A stretch of DNA of 64,000 nucleotides from Lenzites betulinus (taxonomy: Eukaryota; Basidiomycota; Agaricomycetes; Polyporales; Polyporaceae), in the NCBI GenBank assembly GCA_022264855.1, contig JABYQU010000028.1, positions 248,001-312,000 on the forward strand, given 5' to 3'. This document shows, in pieces, positions 42,854 through 54,909 of this stretch. The notes beneath the pieces were generated by a model. The model saw only the letters and a list, made by a program, of their open reading frames with translations. It ran no database searches and was not told where the DNA came from. A program made the position numbers and the translations under genes. Every line of letters begins with the position of its first letter. Position 1 is the stretch's first letter.

Positions 42854-44427
42854 ATGGTTCTACAACTCGTCTATGGCGCAGTCACCACTGTTATCCCCGT
42901 AAAATACTGGCCTCACGCACTGGTGATTTCTACAACTCTCGCCGTGATCTACGCGTACATCCAGGGACGTCAGACCACGCGAGAACGAGACCTGCATGCT
43001 CGGGTGATCCTCCTCACAGTGAGTAAGATGGAGACGGCCGGGAAGCACCTCGTGTTAAAATTGTTAATCTTTCTTGCTAGGGTCCGTTCACGCCTCTTGG
43101 CCTTGTGGCCCTAACGGCCCTCGCCAAACGCGGGGCCCATGTAATTGCTCTTTCCCCGTACTCTCTTTCGCATCCAATTCCCGCTTTACTGCTCCCTCTC
43201 CTCCGGTCAACAACGAATAACGAGAACATATTCGCAGAGGAATGTGACCTAGATTCCCCCACATCAATCCGCAAATTCTGCACTGCCTTCCTCACGGGTC
43301 AAGAAACCCGTCTGGACGCCCTGGTCTTTGCGCATGAATACCCGAGCATAGGTCGCATATGGTTCTTCGGAGGGAAGGCGCGACGTGACAAGGAGGAGCG
43401 AGAACAGACACAGCGCGAGACACGCTCTCTCGCATCGTTCCTTCTCACGACGCTCCTCCTACCGGCCCTCCTCGTTGCCCCCGTCGAGCGCGACATCCGC
43501 ATCGTACACGTCGTCAACCCGTTTTACGCTGCGGCCCTTCCCACCTTCCCTGCCTTCCTGAACTCCACGGCCGCATCTCCGCCGCCATCGCAACCACTGG
43601 TCATGTCCGAGGGACTCCGTGCACTCCGGGCCGTCGTGCTCACACGGCACCTCCAGCGCATCCTCGACTCACTCCCTAACCGCGCTGCAGACTCGAGATC
43701 CAAGTCCGAGCCGTCGGCCGAGCCACACCCGTCGAACATCCTCTCTGTCGCCGCGTGTCCAGGAATCAGCCGCCGCGATACCGTCGCGCCGCTTCTCGGT
43801 GCGACCGAGAATGGATGGTCGCTCGCGTATTTTGTCTTCCTCTTTCCCCTTCTGCTGCTCACCAAGACGTCCGGAGCTGCGCTCCAGACACTCTTGCACG
43901 TTTTGTTCCTCCCGACTCCGTTCAAGCGCGCACAGGCGAAAGTGGACGCCGCTGCGGATGAGGAGCGGAAGGCGGAGGAAGAGCGCGCGGCCACTGCCGA
44001 AACTGCTAAAGCAGAAGTGGAAGGGAGGGACGAGGAGCCGAAGAGGGCAGGCAACGTTGAGGTCCTCAAGCCTGGTGCGCTGTATCGCGAGTGTGCGGTG
44101 GTGCCATTGGACGTGCCCCGTCCGCCCGCGCCGGTACTGGACGAGAAGGACAGGAAAGCTAAAGCCAAAAAGAGCAAGGAGGAACTGCCGGAGACGGCTC
44201 CGGAGGATGACGAGGAGTACGGTGGTGAGGCGGTGGGCCGTGCCGTCTGGGAGTGGTATGAGGCGCGTTTGAAGACCTGGGAAGCGCTCGACGCCGAGCG
44301 AGTCAAGGCGGCTGAGGAGGCTGCCGCACTGGAGAAGGCGGAGACGAATGTGCAGGAGGCATCAATAGCGGAGGTGCAGGAGGCGCCAGCGGCATCTGCG
44401 TCCACCGCGTCCGTGCAGACTGCATGA
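42854..44427 (+). CDS. SDR-like Rossmann-fold protein, membrane-anchored
   Basis: Exons 42854-43018 and 43081-44427 give 503 residues. A hydrophobic N-terminus (MVLQLVYGAVTTVIP ... ALVISTTLAVIYAYI) likely anchors it. Across the intron the frame reads ILLT-GPFTPLGLVALTALA, a short-chain dehydrogenase type nucleotide-binding motif, then ECDLDSP, LDALVFAHEY and IRIVHVVNP. No clear YxxxK catalytic pair is seen, so it may not be a normal dehydrogenase. It resembles the fungal DUF1776 type by layout (my inference). A second hydrophobic segment (WSLAYFVFLFPLLLL) and a Lys/Glu/Ala-rich helical tail follow. An earlier ATG at 42776 would add a His-rich leader and was not chosen. Confidence 0.68.
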
Positions 44428-44756
44428 TCTGTTCTAGGCGGTACGTCCGTATCAATATACTAGCGCGAGCTGCACCTACTCTGGATCGCTGCAGCCCGTC
44501 TCGACGCGTCCGCAAGCTACGCGACACGGATGGGCATCGTGCGGCTGTGTGTCGAGTGATGATGTATTACCGCTGCGTATCAGTGGGCGACTAAGACGCG
44601 CTGCTCAAAAGGCCCGCCGTTGCGCCAGTATTCCCTGGTTGACCCCCTGTACTCACGTCTTCATTGTCCTTCGGTCCTCTGGAAGGCCGCCCCACTTGTT
44701 CTTGTTCTCGCCAATCCCCTCACACTCGTCCGTTTCGCAGCCAGGCGCCGCCCATC
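44428..44756. other. Promoter region of TOS1 copy 2
   Basis: Nothing coding seen; a C/T-rich stretch precedes the ATG, as is common upstream of fungal start sites. Confidence 0.4.
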
Positions 44757-46154
44757 ATGCGCTTGACGCTCTCCCCCGCCTTCGTCGCGCTCGCGACCGC
44801 GCTCTGTGCGACCTTCACGGACGCGCAACTCAACACGCAGAATCTTGTCAGCCCCGCCTCGACAACCGGATCGCTCACAGGACTTAAGTACACGAGCGTC
44901 GGCGGGACCGGGACGTACAACCAGGTCACGAACATGATCCCCGGAACATTCCCATCTTGCACCGCGAACCCATCCTGCATCACAAGCCCGAAACACATCA
45001 GTGGTGCGTTTCCGATCCGGTCCTCCAACCGATTGTCAATGATCGCGCACCGTTCGAGTTTGGCTTCGATGGATGCGGTGCCAAATTCCGTCTCCGCGTT
45101 GCTCTTGGCGGAAAACCAGCGAGGGGAACAGGCAGCTAACTGCTCGATTGTTCAGGTAACCTCGCGCCCTTCAATGAAGAAATGACATTCAACTTCCGGG
45201 GGCCGCTGAACCTCGACAACATCGCGGTGTATCAGCCGGGCAGCACGAACGTGACGACGTGGACACAGGTCAGCTCATGGGCTGCAGGCAAGGCCCCGAC
45301 GAACCTCGTGTTCATGAACAACCTCGGCGGTGACAAGAGTGGCGAGTTCACCAGTGAGGATAACTTGCACCAGCGCATCGCTACATCAATCTGATCATGG
45401 CTGCGATAGTCTGCGGCGGGAACAGCCAGTCGTTCGCGAACGGCGCGTGGACGGACGCGACCACCGCCGCGAACGCGGAAATCGCGCCAGGCTTCCTGGA
45501 TGAGAACCACGAGATCGTAAGTCCCTCACACCCCGACCCCCGACCGCCATGCCTCAGCTCAGACACTCCCCCGTGCAGAACATCATGACGGCGCAGACGT
45601 GTGCGGACAGCCCCTGCGACGGCTTCGCGCGCGGCACCGCGAACCACGGCTGGGCGGACTCGAAGATGCTCGTGGCCACGTTCGACATGCCGCCCGCGCA
45701 GGACGCGTCGAAGGTGCCCGCGATCTGGGCGCTGAACGCGCAGGTCGTGCGCGCGGCCGAGTACGGCTGCAACTGCCGCGGGGTCGGCAGCCCGGGCGGG
45801 TGCGGCGAGCTCGACATCCTCGAGACGCTCGTCGGCGCGGACCCGACCCAGGGCATCTCGGAGATCTACTCCGTCAAGGGCGCGACGGGCTCCGGGAGCG
45901 CGAACTTCTTCGCGCGCCCGACGGCGGCGAAGGCCACGTATGGGGTCATCTTCGACGTGGAGACGGACAGCATTGCGATCCAGCGCCTGGCTGCTTGGGA
46001 TTATACGCAGCAGTCGATCCCGAGGAGCGTGATCGACGGCTACTTGGGTGCGCCGGCGTTGGAGGTGTCGTTTGCGACGGGGGCGACGCGCAGGCGCGAG
46101 CTACAAAAGCCGCGGGGGGTGGTAGGTGGACATCGGCGCAGGCATGGGATTTGA
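44757..46154 (+). CDS. TOS1: TOS1/YJL171C-type cell-wall protein, copy 2
   Basis: Exons 44757-45003, 45156-45353, 45410-45516 and 45579-46154 give 375 residues. It has a signal peptide (MRLTLSPAFVALATALCATF), LKYTSVGGTGTYNQV, NLAPFNEEMTFNFRGPL, then GTANHGWADSKMLVATFDMP, AIWALNAQV, CNCRG and GGCGELDILE. The first two introns sit at the same positions and phases as in copy 1, and exon 2 has the identical length of 198 nt. A third intron (45517-45578) is absent from copy 1. The tail is basic (GGHRRRHGI). It is transcribed in the opposite direction to copy 1. The expected role is in the beta-glucan cell wall. Confidence 0.88.
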
Positions 46155-47715
46155 AGAGGCGTGCATGGTGTATCCAAGCCCCTCGTTCTACTCCGTTTCT
46201 CTCGCCTGAACGCTATGGAATTCTGCCAGTCTGCATTCGTCGACACGAGACGCACCGATGTACCATGAACCAGCCCCGGTACTAAGCGACTTGATCCGTG
46301 AGGAGGTGTAGGTGCTTTGTTGAGGTAAGGGCTCACTCCGCGATTTCAATCTTCAACCCAGTATTTGATTGCAACTGGAGTTCTCTATCTTAGAGTGGCT
46401 TAGCATCGATGCAAATATATCCTACAATACGGATCTAGTTGAGCGCAGCAGCTTCCCCAGGCAGGCAACAGACAGGGCCGTTTAATATTGTCACGCGCCT
46501 CCTTGTCAAATTCCGTCAGGTTGTGAGTGCCTTCTAGGCTCCCTCCTTGTCAATCTTCGGGTGGGGATCTTGGAAGTGTAAGAGGGAGCCTTCTGCGATA
46601 CCATGTCGCGTGTCCGGAGCCGGCCAGGTAGGAACCACAAGCCGCCAGATTATCCGAGAGTAAAGGGAGTCCAGCTACGGAACTGTGACACTTGCTACCG
46701 CATCTTTAAATGCACATGTACATTTGATGTCGGACTAGTCGTACACTGATAGTATGTACTACTTACAGCGTACCAGAGCATATTTGCAAGCGATTATGAC
46801 CACTTCATTGTGTAAAGCTTCAAGACTTTTCTAGGCCTGCAAGGACTGAAATTTCGATGACGTCGCAGCTAGGCTCGGAGGAGAGAATCGGATACAAGCG
46901 GGATGTTTATCTCGGTCCCGACAACTCCATAGAGTAACCCGCGAAAGCGCTGCTCCGAAGTCTTATTGGGTTTCTTCAACATATATACATGACGTCGTCA
47001 TATCGATCCGGCATCAGCTCAGGGGGTGTGCCCCGGCCGAGAGGCCGTCTTCGCGTTCATCGGATCGCAGCCTTTTCGTCGAGCCGTCCGTTAAAGATTC
47101 CAAGAGGTTTCGCTTGAGATCTGGTTGCGAGCGAAGCGAGCAATTCAGTGTCTAGGGGATGAAAATTACAGTGCGTGCCGAGAGAGCAATGAATGTTGCG
47201 GCGATATAATATTCTCTGATAGAACCGCACATTAATACTCTGCAGAGGGATGTGAGTACAGACACCTTGGCAATGTATGTGTATGCCTCCAGTGTGCCCG
47301 CCGACGGCCTGCTTCCATCTGGCCGGGATTCATTTCAACGGCGATGACTCGCGCCATCACAGCCGCACGCGAGCCCTTGCCACAACAACGAAGACCGCGG
47401 CGCCGGCGGCACGCCATGCGCGCACGACTCGCAGAGTCCCATGGCAGGAACCACCCGCAGCAGCGTATTCCCGAACGATGCACAGTCCAGTTCTCCGACT
47501 TCAGCGCGCATGCACTCCGCTAGCCTGAGGGGCGCCGACTGCAAGCACTGGATGGAGGTTCACTTCCTGGCTTGAGACGGTGTTGGGATGTATATTAGCA
47601 TTAGGAGTGATATTGTAACTAAGATGTCCAATGCCGGAAACACCTGCGAGCAAGGTACGGTGCATGGGAGCTGCCGACGGTCGAACATCTGGTAACGCAT
47701 GCGGGCGCCCGCCGT
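46155..47715. other. Intergenic, no gene recognised
   Basis: A 1.5-kb AT-richer region between convergent genes. The short overlapping frames at 47230-47540 on both strands have no domain. Confidence 0.4.
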
Positions 47716-49442
47716 CTACTTCGGCTGCTGTTGTGCAGCCGCGGGTTGCTGGGACGCCTGGCCCGGCGGGGGCGGGGGCACCACCATGGCTTGCATGGCG
47801 CCCCAGATCGTGCTGGGCATCTCGCGCGCCATCGCCTCCTGCTCCTCCTTGAGCATCCGGTCGAAGTTGTCTTTGTTCGCGCGCAGGTATTCCTGCTCTT
47901 CGAGATAGTGGCGCTGTGCTTCGAGCCGCTTCTGCTCGAGGTATGTGAGCGGGACGGGGGACGCGACGGCCTGTGCGCGGATGAGGGTGTGTCAGTATTG
48001 CGCCGCCAACGAAGGCGAGGCGGGACTGCGAGACGCACCTGCTCGGAGCTGCCGAACAGGCTGCTAAGGGTGAGGCCGCCGCGCGAGAGGCCCTTGCGGC
48101 TGTGCTCCCATTCCTCGATGTGCTTCTTCTTCATCTCGGCCTCCTTCTTCGCGAACTCAATGGGGATGTCCTTGCCTTCGTACGCTTGCAGCACCGGGCG
48201 CACATCGGGCGTTTTGAAGATTGCGATCGCTGTGCGACGTCAGATACGGAACAGATAGGTCGGCTGCCAGGAACCTACATTCGAGGAACGGGATGACGGC
48301 GATGAGACCGCGGTCTTTCGGGTCGCCGGTCCATTTGGGAAGAATCACCGCATTTTCGGGATTGGGGGCAACGTGCTCGGGATGGGTGTCGAGGAGGACG
48401 ACCTTGCTCAGGTCGCGGTTGAGGTACTTCAGGTCCTTGACGGGCTGTCCCTGTTCTGACCGACAGGCGTCCCTAAACAGACGATGCATGATATAGAACT
48501 GATAGGGATCCAGCTTGTCGATGATGGGCATGGCGGTCTGTACAGGCGGTCAGAAAGGCATCCGGCGGACTCACAATGCATACATACATAGTGGAACTGG
48601 GTCGTGAAGACGACGATTTCATAAAACTGTGACAGGTAACCGAGGAAGTAGTCGACGCCTGGCCGTTTCGCGGTTCGCCACCCATGTTGTCGCTGCACGA
48701 CTGCATGTCAGCTTCGCTGCGCAAGCGCCGCAGGGCGTAGCAATGACGACGTACATCCCATGTTGAGGTCACCAGGAGGTCGTCTACAGAAACAAGCAGT
48801 GTATACGGCCGATACAGCTGCCCTTGCATTGGCGGGGGTAGGAGCTCGGGCCATAGCGGTTCTGTGAACGTCTAAAGGATATACGTGAGTTTCGCCTCGC
48901 CTTCGTGACGGCTAATATAGAACTCACGTCGAATATTCCGGTAAATCTGACTTTTGTACGCTCCCATCGTGACTGGGGCGCGTCCTCAGGCGACTGACAC
49001 GCTCGTGAGTACGATACGCAGAAGGTCGGCAGCAATCGCAAGCACATACCCATTTCCTTGCCCTCAGCTCTTCCTCATCGAACGGCTGTCCCATTTGCCA
49101 CACCGCTACGCCCGCGCCCGCCGCGAGCACCGCGAGAGAAAGACGGCCGAGGAAGCGCCGCCTCCGCTCGATGCTGGATAATGAGTCCTTCGACGACCGC
49201 GCGCCCGTGCGCTCCTGCTTCGACTCTTCCGCCGAGGGGTCGAAGTCCAAGCTCGGTACGATTTGAGAGCTAGGGAGCGGCTTCGGGGCCTCCGCGAGGT
49301 CCGCGCTGGCAGGGGGAGGTGGCGGAGGCGGAGGCGGGCGTGGGGTGTTTGCGGGCTTCTTCGGGGGCTTCGAGGCCAAGCATCGCACAGAGCGGTACGC
49401 AACACCGCGAGTCGCCGTCGATCTGAGCGCTGCCTGCAGCAT
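47716..49442 (-). CDS. TIM50: TIM50, mitochondrial inner-membrane translocase subunit
   Basis: Exons 49442-49050, 48984-48928, 48871-48755, 48692-48588, 48537-48279, 48229-48039 and 47970-47716 give 458 residues in phase. It has a basic, Arg-rich presequence ([20 protein letters not shown]), a run of nine prolines, and a transmembrane helix ([19 protein letters not shown]). The FCP1-like intermembrane-space domain follows: [70 protein letters not shown], and [11 protein letters not shown]50 hands presequence proteins from the TOM complex to TIM23. The phosphatase DxDxT motif is absent, as in other TIM50 proteins. The C-terminus is Pro/Gln-rich. Confidence 0.93.
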
Positions 49443-49893
49443 TGCGCGTGGCGTGGAGGGATGAAGCTGAGGGAAGTTCCCGCCGAGAGATGAGGATTCG
49501 ACCAAGTGCGAAGCGCCGGAAAGCGATCCGTCATTTTACGGCGCCAAATTGCACGTGTGCCGGCGCTTGTGCAGCAAGTACCACCTTTCGATATTGCCTT
49601 CCCCGGCCTCACGCTCTTGTAGACGCTATGCACACTGAGCACGGCGTGTTCAAAACTAGATTTCCATGCCCGATATCAGAAGCACAAAAGTCAACGTCCA
49701 TCCCGCCAACACGTATGCAGAGTCTGCGATGGAGCTTTGCGTCTCATCGGCGACTATATTGACGAGCGTTCGTTCGTGTAGGTCCTGATATGCAAACCCT
49801 GTGAGTCACTGAGCATGTTCATTTCACTTCCGTAGGACGGCTAGCTACAACGATAATACCGGAATATCGAAAATCGTTTTCATCTTACACGCC
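49443..49893. other. Intergenic, TIM50 promoter
   Basis: Nothing coding seen; it also holds the 3' flank of the esterase gene. Confidence 0.4.
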
Positions 49894-51683
49894 TCACCAG
49901 ATAGTGTTAGCCAAAACATCGGCAATTTGTTCCCCCCAGATGTTGTGGGCAGCACCTGATTGACAAGGAAAGCTGTTAGCTTAGGAGAAGCATGAGCATC
50001 AAACAAGAAATGCGCACTCGAAGGGTGGTAGTTGTTGCTGTTGCGACGATATGTAAGTCAATATCTAGTTGTGCCGGAAAAGCCACGTCGTGCTCACCCC
50101 CAGAAGTCGCCCGTGCCGCCGAAAGACGTGGCATCCACGAAACCATACTTGGTAGGGTTGTCGAGCACAGTGTTGAACGCGGTGTTTGCGTCCCACTGCC
50201 AGGTGGTCACCTGTCCACCGCCCGAATGTCAACAAGCAAGATTAGAGGTACTATCGTGAGCCGAACGTACGCCGGGGTTGGCGGCCTTGAACGCGGCAGC
50301 GCGTGCGAAGAGCTTCGTGTTGTATCCCGCGATTACTTGCGCTTCCAGAGACTGCGCCGAAGCGTCTTGGGCCAGCATCTGTAACAGCTTCGTCAGATGG
50401 ACAAATACCGGAGTTGACGGGGCACCTACCAGCGGAGACCGTTGCATCGGCGGGACATTGATGAAGAGGAAGTTCCTCGCGCCGACGTTACTGCGTGAGT
50501 TGTCAGCTGCATTCCGCCAAGCTCCAGGTGGGACACTTACTACTATGCAAAACAGACGTTCATGCGCTCAGGTGTCAGTCAAACACACATATTCATCCGC
50601 ACTCACAAGCTCCTGGACCTGGCCAAAGTACGAATCCAACAGCGTGTCCGAAAACCTGCGCACCCACAGCATCGCGGTCAGCCCACCTCCCACAATGGGA
50701 GCCAATGGCTACTAACGCGTCCCTGTCCCCGCCCAGGTAGTAGCTGTTCCCGATATCGTTGATCCCGATCCAGACCGAGAACAGCGAGTTCGTGCTCGTC
50801 CACGGCGCCGTCGCAGGCTTCTTTGCCGCGCCCGCGAGGAACTGGTTGACCTGGTCGATGAGCGAGAGCACGGTCGGCTCGAACGGCTGCACGAGCGTCG
50901 CGTTGATCGTCGCGCCGCCGTACGCGTAGTTGTACGTGAGCACGAGCGAGTTGTTGTGCACCGTAGTGTCGACGTCGATCCAGTTCGTCCCGCCCACCGC
51001 GGTGAAGCCCTGCGATCTCTCAGTCAGCACACACTGTGCAGGAGGGGATGCGGGAGAACGAGAACGAGAACGCACGGGGTACGGGGGGTTGCCGAGCGGG
51101 TTCCCGGGCTGCGGCAGCACGCCCGTCGGGTCGAAGTCGGTCTGCGTGTACGAGTCGCCGCTGGATGCCCCACGTCGATCAGCACGTCTCGGACGGCCAG
51201 ACCCCGCGCGCGGACACATACAAGCTGAACCAGTAGTTGGCGCTGGAAAGTCCGCTGGGCACGCCCGACGGCGCGGAGCCCGTTGCGCTGGTCGAGCTCG
51301 GCGCAGGTGTCGAAGCCCCCGGGAGGCATTGGCTGTACCCTGAAGACGGAGGCGTGTGCTCAGTGGGGTGTATGCGTTTGTTGGGGCGTGAGCAGGCGGC
51401 TTACAGTCGTTCTGGACGACACACGCCGAGCTGCCATATTTTGTGAGCATGTGTCATTCCTCCAGGTCTCGGGAAATGAGCACTGACCCAGAAACACATG
51501 TAGTGAGACCCGTCCACCCGATGCCGCCGCCTTCGGGCCCATCGTCAAGCTCACGAACCTCAACAAAGACGGATCGCGACGGCGGGACGTACATTGCGCC
51601 CACACGGGCTGCTGTGCGGACACCACGCGCACGAACACGACCGTCGCCGCGAATGCCGTCAAGCCGAGCTTTGAGTGGAACAT
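49894..51683 (-). CDS. CBM1-CE16 acetyl esterase (GDSL/SGNH hydrolase), secreted
   Basis: Thirteen exons give 356 residues: 51683-51593, 51530-51488, 51430-51405, 51339-51222, 51160-51076, 51009-50717, 50655-50607, 50542-50541, 50490-50430, 50378-50271, 50210-50098, 50037-50018, 49955-49894. A signal peptide is followed by a fungal cellulose-binding CBM1 (QCGGIGWTGLTTC ... NDWYSQCL), a Ser/Pro linker, and the esterase: FGDSYTQTDF (catalytic Ser), AYGGATIN, WIGINDIG, NVGARNFLFINVPP, and NNYHPSSAAH near the end. CE16 enzymes remove acetyl groups from hemicellulose oligomers. The Asp of the usual DxxH block reads Asn here. A two-base exon (TA) is required to keep the ELYN frame. A TATA-like TATATTATATG lies about 65 bp upstream. 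Confidence 0.88.
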
Positions 51684-52159
51684 CCTGATGAACGGCTGAG
51701 GTTGCAGGCAGATGCACGTCCGCGCTCGAGGGCCCGACCCCGGTCATATAATATACCCTGCACTCCCTCATGGAGGATGATGCTCGGATGCTTGGACGAG
51801 TCTCGTGTCCTGGTGCATGCTCGCGGGAGATCTTCGGTGCGCGGAATGCGGTGTCTGACCGTGTCTAATTGACGGTCCCGGGAGGGCGAACGTGTCGCTG
51901 ACGCCGTGGTTCTGCCGTTTGAGCACGCAGTGCGGGGCAAAGGCATGCGGATGACGGATGGCGGGGATGCGCGCGTGGTGCTGCAGTGTCGTGCAACTCA
52001 ATGCTCATTCCGGACCGTGCTCACCCGCCGTTGCGTTTCCATGCATGAATCGTCCATCAACAATTAATATACAAGGTACCATACACAGGTCGGAGCCGAG
52101 CCCAAGGGCCGTCTAAGTTCACATGCGCGTACAATCGTGCATCACGAGGGATCGCAAAG
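51684..52159. other. Intergenic, esterase promoter
   Basis: Promoter of the esterase plus 3' flank of the NAPE-PLD-like gene. No gene seen. Confidence 0.4.
51746..51757 (-). promoter_or_regulatory. TATA-like element of the CE16 esterase
   Basis: TATATTATATG on the minus strand, about 65 bp before the start codon. A plausible core promoter position, seen by pattern only. Confidence 0.35.
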
Positions 52160-54082
52160 TCACACAACCTTCGTCTCGCCCAAACCGCAGATGTCGAACG
52201 CCCCATCCTCCAGGCCCGCCTTCGCTGCTGCTGCCCTCATCAGCTGCGGCGGCTCCATCAGCGGCTCGGTGGTAAGGATCCATGTTCTGCGCGTCCGTGT
52301 GAGGTTCTACGCAATGCCCAGACCAACGAGCGACGACGACGCACCCCCAATGCATAGCGAGTGCTCTCCGCGCACGCACGTCCTTGAAGATCTCCACCGA
52401 GTCCGCGGGCGACGAGTGCAGGTTCGACCACATCGCGCGCGGCCCGTATGCCCTACGGCGCCCGGCACCCCAGTGAGTTTCCGCCCGAACAGCCACAGGC
52501 GGGAACAAGACGCACCCGATAGGCAGCAGCGCCAAGTCGAACCCCCCGAACCGCGCCCCGATCTCCCTGAACGCGGGGCAGCGCGGCACGCGCTCCTCGT
52601 CCTCGCCCTCGCGCACGGTGCGGTACCCCGTGTCGCCCGCGAAGAACACCTTGCGCGCGGACGCGCCCGCGTCCGGCGCCCGTGGCACGTCCTCGACGGC
52701 CCACGACGCCCAGAGCGTGTGCCAGCGGTCGAACGGGCCGCGGCTCGAGGTGTGCTGCGCGGGCGTGCACGTCACCCGGATCTCCGCGCGCACGGTGTCG
52801 CCGGGCGAGTGCGCGTCGGGCAGCGCGAGCGCGAGCGACGCGGCGTCCCACCAGTCGAGCGTGTGCACGTGCGAGGGCGCGATGCCCGCGCCGACGAGGA
52901 CGGGCGCGTTCCCGAGCGGCGCGAACACCTGCGGCTTGTGTGCGGCGAAGAGCGTGCGGAGCGAGGGGGCGTCCATGCTGCGGCGTGTGCACACGGGTCA
53001 GTGGGTGCTCGGGGGAGGCGCAGGGGCGTCGTGGGGGACGCACTGATCGTAGTGGTTATGCTGGCATGGAGGCCGTCAGTAGGTGCTTGGAGGTGATTCA
53101 ACGGGACTCACCGAGATGCAGATGACGTCCAGCTCGGGGATGTCCTCCATGGCACAGGGTGTTGCTACGTATGCGCGGGATGCGGTCAGCCAGCGGGCAT
53201 CTAACTTTGCGCGGAGAGGAGACGCACGCAGCAGTCGCTCGGGCCCTGCCCATTGCACTGGAGCGCACCGATGTGATAACACGGGGTCGAAGAGGATGCG
53301 CGGGCCACGCGCGGCGCCGGCTGGTGTGGGGAGCTCGACGAGGTAGCAGGCGTGTCTGTTGCGAGATGAGAACAATGGTCAGTATCTATATTCACCAGGC
53401 AGCTCCATGCGTGTAGGCACACTTCCGCTATACATAAACATCATACGCTGAAGCCGGGTAGCTCTGGACGCGCGGGCGCGGGGGGGATGCGAGGCCCTTC
53501 CGGAAGCCAGGTATATGCCAATGCATCTCACATCATACAGCCGTGGAATACAGGGTTGAAGCGTGGTCTCACAGCCATCGGCCCTGCGTGTCGCACTCTC
53601 GCTATACCCAGAAATCACTGACAGAGCGACTTACCCTAACCAGGTTGCCTTCACGCTCTGCTGCGGGGCGCCTACACCCCAGTCCGGTACCTGCGACGGT
53701 ATGCGCGCGGCGAGGTCGTCAGGGACCTTTGGGGTGTTCAGCCCAAGTATCTCCGAGACGAAAAACTGTGTATGATGGTTTCAGCCCCTCGTGACCATTG
53801 CACACGAGGAGTAATGCACGGATACTGACTGTAAGCCACTGCGACGTCCGCTGGTACCTGGGTATGCGGCGTCAGGGGCTGTGTCTGTTCCATCCGTTGG
53901 AGCAGTTGGATCGCCGGTGCGCACCTGAACGACGGCCATGGGTTCTTGAAGCGCGTGCCGGCATTGTCGGCGTGGTGGGAGGGTCTCTTCTGGTCCTTCT
54001 GCAGGGACTTGTGCTCGAGGACCACGGTCGCCGCCGGGCGGGTCTTCGCGATGCTGTTCATTTGCAAGTGTTGCCTGGACAT
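52160..54082 (-). CDS. NAPE-PLD-like metallo-beta-lactamase-fold hydrolase, copy 2
   Basis: Nine exons give 403 residues: 54082-53925, 53857-53830, 53765-53635, 53355-53228, 53164-53112, 53060-53044, 52977-52516, 52452-52345, 52286-52160. Landmarks are [59 protein letters not shown] (17-nt microexon 53044-53060), GDTGYR, LLPIG-AYGPR, and HWGTWILT. Exon count, phases and six exon lengths are the same as in copy 1 at 25571-27541. The predicted activity is zinc-dependent cleavage of N-acylphosphatidylethanolamine. The intron 53356-53634 is unusually long (279 nt), and 52453-52515 is 63 nt without a stop, so its retention would keep the frame. Confidence 0.88.
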
Positions 54083-54909
54083 GGGCCCACAGCTCTAGTA
54101 TTTTCACGGACGGATAATCGGGCTCGCGATAGCAAGGTATCGGGAAGGTCTGCGGGGAGCGTGCGGCCGGGGAGGAGTGTGAGCCGCGGTCCTTAAAGCT
54201 TAAGCTACAGCTGCACGATCCTCCCCCGGCCGCCGATCGCGCGCATGCATCTCCGACTCGGGATGGAGTACTTCTCTGCCGTGCATCCGCGCGTACACAG
54301 AGGCGGAACGGTGCCGCGTCGTATTACTGTGATGTGCATAATCACGAGTACGAGGAAGGTTGGGATGCCTGGGGCAGTGTGTCTGGGGCCATTATATATA
54401 TAAGCAACAAAGAGCGACTCTCATCTAGATCTGATCTATTATGGTCAGCAATTGCAACGGAGACTAACACCGAGCTGTTTGCCGACTAGCGGGTCGGTAG
54501 GCGCATGCGGAGGAGACTAATAGGGCAGATGTCGTCGATGAGTATGATTGCTGTGTTCTCTCCAAGTTTGACGTTGGCCTGAGGGTCCTCATCCAACCGG
54601 TCTCTTCATCGGCCAAACATTTCAGCCATAAGTCCAGGACAAGTCTTGCAGCACTACGCAGTAGGGTCATAATCACTTGCAAATACGCTCTGGTATACCG
54701 ATGCTCGTCTACCCGCGCAGCAGGACTCCCATTTTAAAGAAGCACGCAAACGACATTCGAGAATATAAGCATCGATTGACGAAACAAGACGAGGCCGGTT
54801 GAGCGGCCTATGGAACTACAAAGCACGGGCAAACACGGACACAAACACTCATTCTCAAGGCTGTTGAACCCATCTAATTGTTACCACTCTACCGCCCTAG
54901 CGCGCGCGC
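54083..54909. other. Intergenic, promoter of NAPE-PLD-like copy 2
   Basis: A TATATATATAA stretch at about 54393-54405 could be a core promoter. No gene seen. Confidence 0.4.

Noticed and set aside
46155..47715. A structural RNA or tRNA in the gap
   Set aside because: No cloverleaf-like or conserved box elements could be identified by eye; a covariance-model search would be decisive.
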